From the NCBI RefSeq assembly GCF_014692515.1, contig NZ_JACOIK010000001.1, positions 186,001 to 250,000 of the forward strand: a stretch of DNA of 64,000 nt. The letters are read 5' to 3'. Below the pieces are notes generated by a model that saw nothing but the letters and a program-made list of their open reading frames with translations, did not search any database and was not told the DNA's origin. Below are positions 59,701-64,000 of the stretch, in pieces (the stretch's first letter is position 1; the number at the start of each line of letters is the position of its first letter). This DNA is from Sphingobacterium micropteri (GTDB taxonomy: Bacteria; Bacteroidota; Bacteroidia; Sphingobacteriales; Sphingobacteriaceae). The translations under genes were made by a program, and so were the position numbers.

Positions 59701-62119
59701 AAATCTTTACAATATCCTGTAAGGCAGGTGCCAGTGCCGTGAGTTGGTATTTTCCAACCATATGTGCCCGAAGAAATTCTGATCGTAAAAGAAGCATATT
59801 TCTACTGGTATCTGCAAATGCCTTTAAGGAAATGCTATCTAACGTATAACGCGCGTCGTTGTATGCGATTGCGGAATTGACAATGTCTAAGGAACCGTTT
59901 AAGAAATCGGGGTCGGCTGTTTCAAAATCGGCGACAATTTTTCCATGATATCGAAAATCATCTTCCATCAGGTTCAAGTTTTGCAGATTTACGCTGTCAA
60001 TAAGGAGTGTAGCGTTTACTTTTGGATAGGTATTGCGCATGTCCGCTGCAAAATCCATGTTGAACTGTATGTTGGGATCAGGACTATTTAGCGTACCTGC
60101 AATATCACCATCTTTAGCATCCACGTGCAGTTGAATATCGCGATAGGCATATCCCATCGCATCCAAATGATTCAAGCGTCCGTCTATAGATGCGTTCATG
60201 TTTTTGGGATCCAATCCAGTTCCCACTACGGTGGCTTCCGCAGATAGTATACCCAAAACAGAATCTTGATTCAAGATGTTCCCGATATTCAGGTCATCGA
60301 TGGATACATAAGCGTTGTACGTGGTATCTGCTCCCATTTGCATGTTCCCATTAACGGTTGCATTTCCTTTTTCTGTTACCAGACTCATGTTGGCATCGAA
60401 GCCAGACATGCCTCCTTTGAATGTTCCCGATAGGCTGATGGCGTTGGGGAGTTGTAAGCTGTCTGGCATCATGGACTTCGCCACCAAGCGTTCGATATCC
60501 GCTCTGCCGGTCGTGAATTTTTTCAAATTCAAATCGATATAGAGTTTATCGGTATCCGGCAACCCCCGAATGACCGCACTGGCTATCAGATGTGTACGAT
60601 CTAATGTTTTAAACTCTATGTTGGGAATAGCCAAGTTATCCATCCGCCCTTTTACGGTACCATTGATATAAAAAGAACGAGCCAGGAGCGGTTTCATAAC
60701 TTCCATCGTATCCAGATCCGGTACGAAATAGCGAATATCGCTCATATCAAGCGTGGATTGTTTGATGTTGGCTTCTACCAGAACTTGGCTGGGGTCTTCC
60801 GTTAAAGCATCCAGTGACGGGTAGGATAGTTTGATATAATCCCGAATAGTTGTCTTTGGTGTTTGCGCGATAAAATTCCGGATTTCCACCCCCGTATTAT
60901 GATAGACAAAATCTGCTTGTAGCTTTTTGATAGCAAATCCGGAATGGTCTGCCATCGAGAGGTTTTTCAAAGAACCGGAAATAGAATCACTCGAATAGTA
61001 TAGATCTTCAAGTTCGCCCAAAAAGTCGCTGATTTTAATATTGAAATAGTCGAAACCCTTCATACGTGGTTCGTTATCATTCTTAAACCAGACATTGGTT
61101 TTGTCGATGTCTAATTTATCGGCCGAAACAATCCAGTTCATGGAACTACTATCTGAAGTGGTGTCAGATACCGTAGTTACCGTCGGTGTAGATGCCGTTT
61201 TGCCCATAAATATTTGGGAATCAGACTCATCTAGCGTAACCTTGCCTAAACGTACAATTTCCTTATTGAGATCCATTTCCTTGATCTCTGCCGCTAACTT
61301 CCGGATATTAAAGCGGGTATCCATGGCGGCTGACGAATCTTGATATTCCACCAGAATGTTGCTCAAGTCGAGGTTTTTTATCTCCAGATCCGGTAGTAGG
61401 GAAGACTCCTCGACGGAAGTATCCGTAATACCGAAATCTTCCGCGGATGGAGCCTCTCCATCAGATACGGGCGCCCATTGTCTAACGAAAGCCGTTAGTC
61501 CGTCCAATTTAATGTTGGGCATCGAAAAAGCCATATTGTTGGTTAGGTCAAACTTCTTTACTTTCGTGTCGAAATGTTGTAACCGAACGTCCGCACTTGT
61601 CCCGATAACCTCGTCATGATAAACAAAATGAATCCGTTCAAAAAGTACGTCGTTGATATCGAAAACAAGGGCGGATGTAGTATCGGCATCTGCGGTACTT
61701 TCCTCTTCCGAAGCAAACGCTTCGACAATGTAATCGAAATTAAAACTGCTATCGGGCAGTGTCCTGTTTATTTTAGCCGTAATACCCTTTAATTCTAACT
61801 GCTGTATCTCTACGGTATTTTTCAACAACTTAAACATATTGATATCGACCAATAATTTTTCGCCGGCAATCAACGTGTCTTTGGATTGGTCTTCAAAATA
61901 GACGTTTTCCAATACGAGTTTTTTAGGAAAAGTAATGTTAATGTACCCTATATTGACTGGTGTGCCAATCTTGTTTTCCAGATAGTTCGTGACTTTGCCC
62001 ATTACGTAGTTTTGAACCGCAGGCATTCGTATAAGAAAAATTAGCAATAGCAGAAGGGCAATAATACTGCCGATAATCCATAATATTGTTTTTAAAGCTA
62101 TTCGTCCGAATCGATTCAA
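56741..62119 (-). CDS. tamB: TamB: translocation and assembly module protein
   Basis: A 1792-residue TamB/AsmA-like protein. A transmembrane helix at about 9-30 (TILWIIGSIIALLLLLIFLI) anchors a very long beta-rich periplasmic domain with hydrophobic-groove repeats. The DUF490/TamB C-terminal domain lies near 1290-1640, with TFSLGPISKPFLFQKGSTIT and RIPFDVKLILTGELFKPE. Proteins of this kind are thought to bridge the envelope and move phospholipids or support outer-membrane protein insertion. After the DUF490 domain it carries a highly charged tail of about 100 residues (EERRKNEQLQPQDNN, MEEQEEQETEQENKD). It is the first gene of tamB-tamL; a CAAACGTA element (minus-strand -7) lies 55 bp upstream. 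Confidence 0.92.
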   Translation of the reverse strand: MNRFGRIALKTILWIIGSIIALLLLLIFLIRMPAVQNYVMGKVTNYLENKIGTPVNIGYINITFPKKLVLENVYFEDQSKDTLIAGEKLLVDINMFKLLKNTVEIQQLELKGITAKINRTLPDSSFNFDYIVEAFASEEESTADADTTSALVFDINDVLFERIHFVYHDEVIGTSADVRLQHFDTKVKKFDLTNNMAFSMPNIKLDGLTAFVRQWAPVSDGEAPSAEDFGITDTSVEESSLLPDLEIKNLDLSNILVEYQDSSAAMDTRFNIRKLAAEIKEMDLNKEIVRLGKVTLDESDSQIFMGKTASTPTVTTVSDTTSDSSSMNWIVSADKLDIDKTNVWFKNDNEPRMKGFDYFNIKISDFLGELEDLYYSSDSISGSLKNLSMADHSGFAIKKLQADFVYHNTGVEIRNFIAQTPKTTIRDYIKLSYPSLDALTEDPSQVLVEANIKQSTLDMSDIRYFVPDLDTMEVMKPLLARSFYINGTVKGRMDNLAIPNIEFKTLDRTHLIASAVIRGLPDTDKLYIDLNLKKFTTGRADIERLVAKSMMPDSLQLPNAISLSGTFKGGMSGFDANMSLVTEKGNATVNGNMQMGADTTYNAYVSIDDLNIGNILNQDSVLGILSAEATVVGTGLDPKNMNASIDGRLNHLDAMGYAYRDIQLHVDAKDGDIAGTLNSPDPNIQFNMDFAADMRNTYPKVNATLLIDSVNLQNLNLMEDDFRYHGKIVADFETADPDFLNGSLDIVNSAIAYNDARYTLDSISLKAFADTSRNMLLLRSEFLRAHMVGKYQLTALAPALQDIVKIYYNPGNAPKDTTSYDPQSFEFSATLNHSRFIRNFLPDLEEMRDITLDGTFNSATQNFMAKLIAPKIIYGGTSIENVGVDLTTFDSTLYYSALIHKIKMGNIELNNTVASGSVVENNVDFGLWIKDKEDKEQYHLGARLQAAENNFLFSLHEDGLKLNYEDWRIDSTNTISFGERGIHANNFRLTNNGQELLVQSQDSIANAPIDVTFNNFRIETFAQMLASEMFNVGGGINGTATVSRLESSPVFVSDLTIDRFYFGKDTVGNVLVKVDNIKENTFSADVKIEGNGNDVQLAGDFISPPDGPATLNATLSLKPMKMTTIQAFSLGYLEDCEGDLVGDLKITGTVDAPKINGGLTFQNSKLNVAMLNADFLMDNQTIYFNNQGIQFKKFEIKDQRGNSTLLNGAIATTTYTDFNFNLNLTMNDFAAVNSTREDNDLFFGKLYLTSNLRIRGNLDQPRVEGDIKVNENTDFALIVPNDDPGIAQRDGVVKFVNRSDTARANVFARLDSMTTATQLSGMDIALNLSTDPEAKFKVILDEGTQDALNIQGIAELNATIDASNKITMSGTYTVEKGDYTFSLGPISKPFLFQKGSTITWNGDPLDARMDITAIYRSRFPTLELVQSQIGGESQNLYKQRIPFDVKLILTGELFKPEINFDIDLDENNAIVSQDVVSKVNIALANIREDPAELNKQVFSLIALGRFMSANPFESLSGGGGAEGMARSTVSSFLTSQLNNLASDLIKGVELDFNLQSEEDYLTGNAQTRTDLNVGVSKMLFDDRLKVTIGSNFEVEGNTRPGEKASNIAGDISLDYQLSKDGRYFARVYRKNQYQATLQGQFVETGIGFIITMSYDRFKELFMSSRALEQYYNTDSRSFRRRFDVERMETDSAYRDSVRLVIRDSLMKNSPEFRKRVEERRKNEQLQPQDNNSDSSTTDEPVDSTHRAIRKEEMEEQEEQETEQENKDSTNTQIDTTTNAIRDDEEERRSYED

Positions 62120-62173
62120 AGTAATTTTCTGTTAAATTTTATGTGACTTTATTTTGTAATCCTCTTTAATCAA

Positions 62174-62181
62174 CAAACGTA
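62174..62181 (-). promoter_or_regulatory. Promoter -7 element of tamB
   Basis: TACGTTTG on the minus strand fits TAnnTTTG, 55 bp before the ATG. Confidence 0.5.
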
Positions 62182-62298
62182 AAAACAGTAGAAATGTTCA
62201 TTCCTACTGTTAATTATTTGCCGATACAAATTAACAAACAAAAATAAGTTTTGTGAACTATTAATGATAAAAGAGTAATATTGTAGTTTAGTTTGACG

Positions 62299-62970
62299 AT
62301 GAAAATACTGATTATAGAAGATGAAATAGACCTTTGTGAGGTGATGAAATCATTTCTAGAAGGTGAAAAATATATCGTGGAAACCGCTAATGATTACGCG
62401 AGCGGATTCGCCAAATTGGCTAATTATGATTATGACTGTGTGTTACTGGATATTATGCTGCCAGGCGGTACGGGCATGCAACTGTTAGCGGAGTTGAGAG
62501 CATTGGGAAAAGATGACTCTGTCATCATCGTTTCGGCGAAGGATTCGGTGGAGGATAAGGTCGAGGGATTGGAATTGGGGGCGGATGACTATCTAGCAAA
62601 GCCTTTTCACCTCGCGGAGCTTTTGGCCCGTATCAAGACAGTTATCCGCCGAAGAAACCATCATGGAGAGCAGGCTATTCAATTTAAAGACGTTAAATTA
62701 TTTCCAGAAGAGCGTAAAGTTCTTATTGGAACAGAGGAAGTCCAGCTAAACCGGAAAGAGTACGACTTGTTATACTATTTTATGATACGTCCGGAAAAAC
62801 TAATTACAAAAACATCGCTTGCGGAAGCTGTTTGGGGTGACGATGCTGATCAATCCGATAACCTTGATTTTATCTATTCACAAATAAAAAATTTACGACG
62901 AAAACTCAAAAACCATCAAGCAGAAGTTGACTTTCAGGCAGTCTATGGCATAGGCTATAAATTGGTATAA
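62299..62970 (+). CDS. OmpR-family response regulator
   Basis: A 223-residue two-component response regulator. The receiver domain (about 1-115) has the acidic pocket IIEDEID, the phosphoacceptor D51 in VLLDIMLPGG, Ser/Thr in VSAKD and Lys in ADDYLAKPF. The C-terminal winged helix (about 130-223) reads LNRKEYDLLYYFM and AVWGDDADQSDNLDFIYSQIKNLRRKL (residues about 190-215) and binds DNA. The frame opens with a TTG at 62293, but the ATG at 62299 (MKILIIEDE) is the normal family start. The sensor kinase gene begins 4 bp later and is co-transcribed. The signal is unknown. Confidence 0.95.
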   Translation: MKILIIEDEIDLCEVMKSFLEGEKYIVETANDYASGFAKLANYDYDCVLLDIMLPGGTGMQLLAELRALGKDDSVIIVSAKDSVEDKVEGLELGADDYLAKPFHLAELLARIKTVIRRRNHHGEQAIQFKDVKLFPEERKVLIGTEEVQLNRKEYDLLYYFMIRPEKLITKTSLAEAVWGDDADQSDNLDFIYSQIKNLRRKLKNHQAEVDFQAVYGIGYKLV

Positions 62971-62974
62971 TACG

Positions 62975-64000
62975 ATGCAAGTCTCTCTTAAAAATTATAC
63001 GTTACGTTATTTAAGTATTGCTTTTCTCGTTATTATCACGATTTGGGCTGCATTGTTTTACGCCTTTATTCTGGAAGAGGTATACGATAATGTAGACGAT
63101 GGATTGAAAAACCAAAAGATCTTGATCCTAAGGGAGGTGTACGAGGACCCGAACCTTCTGGAAACAAATGAATATGGCATTAACCAATTCCGAATTACAC
63201 CGGTTGGTGATGATGACGATTTTTCGGAGGAGAATTATCTTGATAATGAATTTTTCTATATGCCCTATGACGATGAAATGGAACCTTATCGGGTGTTGCG
63301 TACGGGCTTCTACGCACCAAACCAGAAACCTTATCATTTGGAAATCCGTACATCTACTGTCGAGGAAGACGATTTGATACTAAATCTGACTACGGCACTC
63401 CTAGTTTTATACCTTGTGCTTGTTTTGGGCGTATATTTAATTAATGAATCGGCTCTTCGACGAGCTTGGCGCCCATTTCGAATTATTTTGGAGAACTTAA
63501 ATCTTTATCGCTTTGGGAAAAAGGATTATCTAAAGCCTGTATCCACCAATATTATGGAATTTAATCAATTGGATGAGGAGATACATCGGATGTGGCGACG
63601 GAATGAGGAAGTGTTTGATGAGCAAAAGCGTTTTATTGAGAATGCTGCACATGAGCTGCAAACACCTTTAGCCATCACGATTAATAAATTGGAAATGTTA
63701 ATGGAGGACGATTCCCTCTCCGAAGACCAACTGACACAGTTAGCGGAATCAAAATCATCGTTACGAAGATTGGTGAATTTGAATAAAGCGTTGTTAATGC
63801 TTTCGAGAATTGAGAATAAACAATATAAAGATGTTAAACAGCTTAATCTAAATCAACTGGTAAAGGAGATCAGTGCAGATTTCCAAGATTTTTTGTCTTT
63901 TAAAGATATAACACTACAGCTGAAGGAAAATGGGATTTTCGATATATCGATGAACAAAGATTTGGCACTTGTATTGATCTCTAACTTGTTCCGAAACGCC
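62975..64000 (+). CDS. Sensor histidine kinase (cut by right window edge)
   Basis: An open frame of 342 codons reaching the edge. It starts MQVSLKNYTLRYLSIAFLVI, with TM1 at about 12-32, a periplasmic sensor region of about 100 residues rich in Asp/Glu (GDDDDFSEENYLD) and TM2 at about 136-156 (LILNLTTALLVLYLVLV). The phosphoacceptor is H226 in FIENAAHELQTPLAI. The N-box LISNLFRNA begins just before the edge, so the ATP-binding domain is truncated here only by the window. It is the partner of the OmpR-type regulator 4 bp upstream. The acidic sensor region could bind cations. Ligand unknown. Confidence 0.93.
   Translation, partial: MQVSLKNYTLRYLSIAFLVIITIWAALFYAFILEEVYDNVDDGLKNQKILILREVYEDPNLLETNEYGINQFRITPVGDDDDFSEENYLDNEFFYMPYDDEMEPYRVLRTGFYAPNQKPYHLEIRTSTVEEDDLILNLTTALLVLYLVLVLGVYLINESALRRAWRPFRIILENLNLYRFGKKDYLKPVSTNIMEFNQLDEEIHRMWRRNEEVFDEQKRFIENAAHELQTPLAITINKLEMLMEDDSLSEDQLTQLAESKSSLRRLVNLNKALLMLSRIENKQYKDVKQLNLNQLVKEISADFQDFLSFKDITLQLKENGIFDISMNKDLALVLISNLFRNA

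Overview
The window comes from a Bacteroidota chromosome, most likely Sphingobacteriales (Sphingobacteriaceae-like). The evidence is several TonB-dependent receptors, many lipoproteins with a Cys-(S/K)-acidic start typical of surface export, TAnnTTTG-type -7 promoter elements, a TamB/TamL pair, a class III ribonucleotide reductase, and TAATG/ATGA stop-start overlaps. I see no rRNA, CRISPR array, intact insertion sequence or prophage. One tRNA (Cys) is present. Genes at both edges are cut by the window.

Layout. 0-5.6 kb: the C-terminal part of a TonB receptor, an orphan Fn3 protein, a 5'-nucleotidase split over two genes, and a PfpI/DJ-1 protein. 5.8-13 kb: a Rieske-tailed FAD oxidoreductase, an AI-2E-type membrane protein with two unknown genes, a SemiSWEET, a lipid kinase, surE and an aldo/keto reductase. 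13-17.8 kb: a small basic protein, tRNA-Cys, a porin-like protein and the str operon (rpsL-rpsG-fusA-rpsJ), which ends at a terminator. 17.9-21.4 kb: a decay zone with remnants of an AraC regulator, an SRPBCC protein, an internally deleted alpha/beta hydrolase and other fragments around intact NRDE and AI-2E genes. 21.4-24.9 kb: pstSCAB behind a Pho-box-like array of four 11-bp-spaced hexamers, with a G10 tract inside pstS. 24.9-26.7 kb: a second FAD oxidoreductase and a nitroreductase.

26.9-41.9 kb is the most distinctive region. Twelve minus-strand genes are packed with gaps of about 50 bp or less. They encode a FecA-type receptor, a methyltransferase, two lipoproteins, a haemoglobin/transferrin-type receptor, six more lipoproteins (one leucine-rich-repeat, several lipocalin-like) and a cupin. 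A divergent AraC/PchR-like regulator faces them across a 19-bp dyad with Fur-box geometry. I infer an iron- or haem-acquisition system with an unusually large set of surface lipoproteins.

42-64 kb: a GNAT, a lipoprotein, a DoxX-like protein, RNase R, a Fur-family regulator, and nrdD-nrdG with the glycyl-radical C-terminus of NrdD on a separate 57-codon ORF. These are followed by a transaldolase-like aldolase, an MFS exporter, a PagL-like acyloxyacyl hydrolase, a retropepsin-like protease, malate dehydrogenase, tamL-tamB and a two-component system that runs off the right edge.

Functional assignments rest on reading translated motifs by eye. No database search was run.
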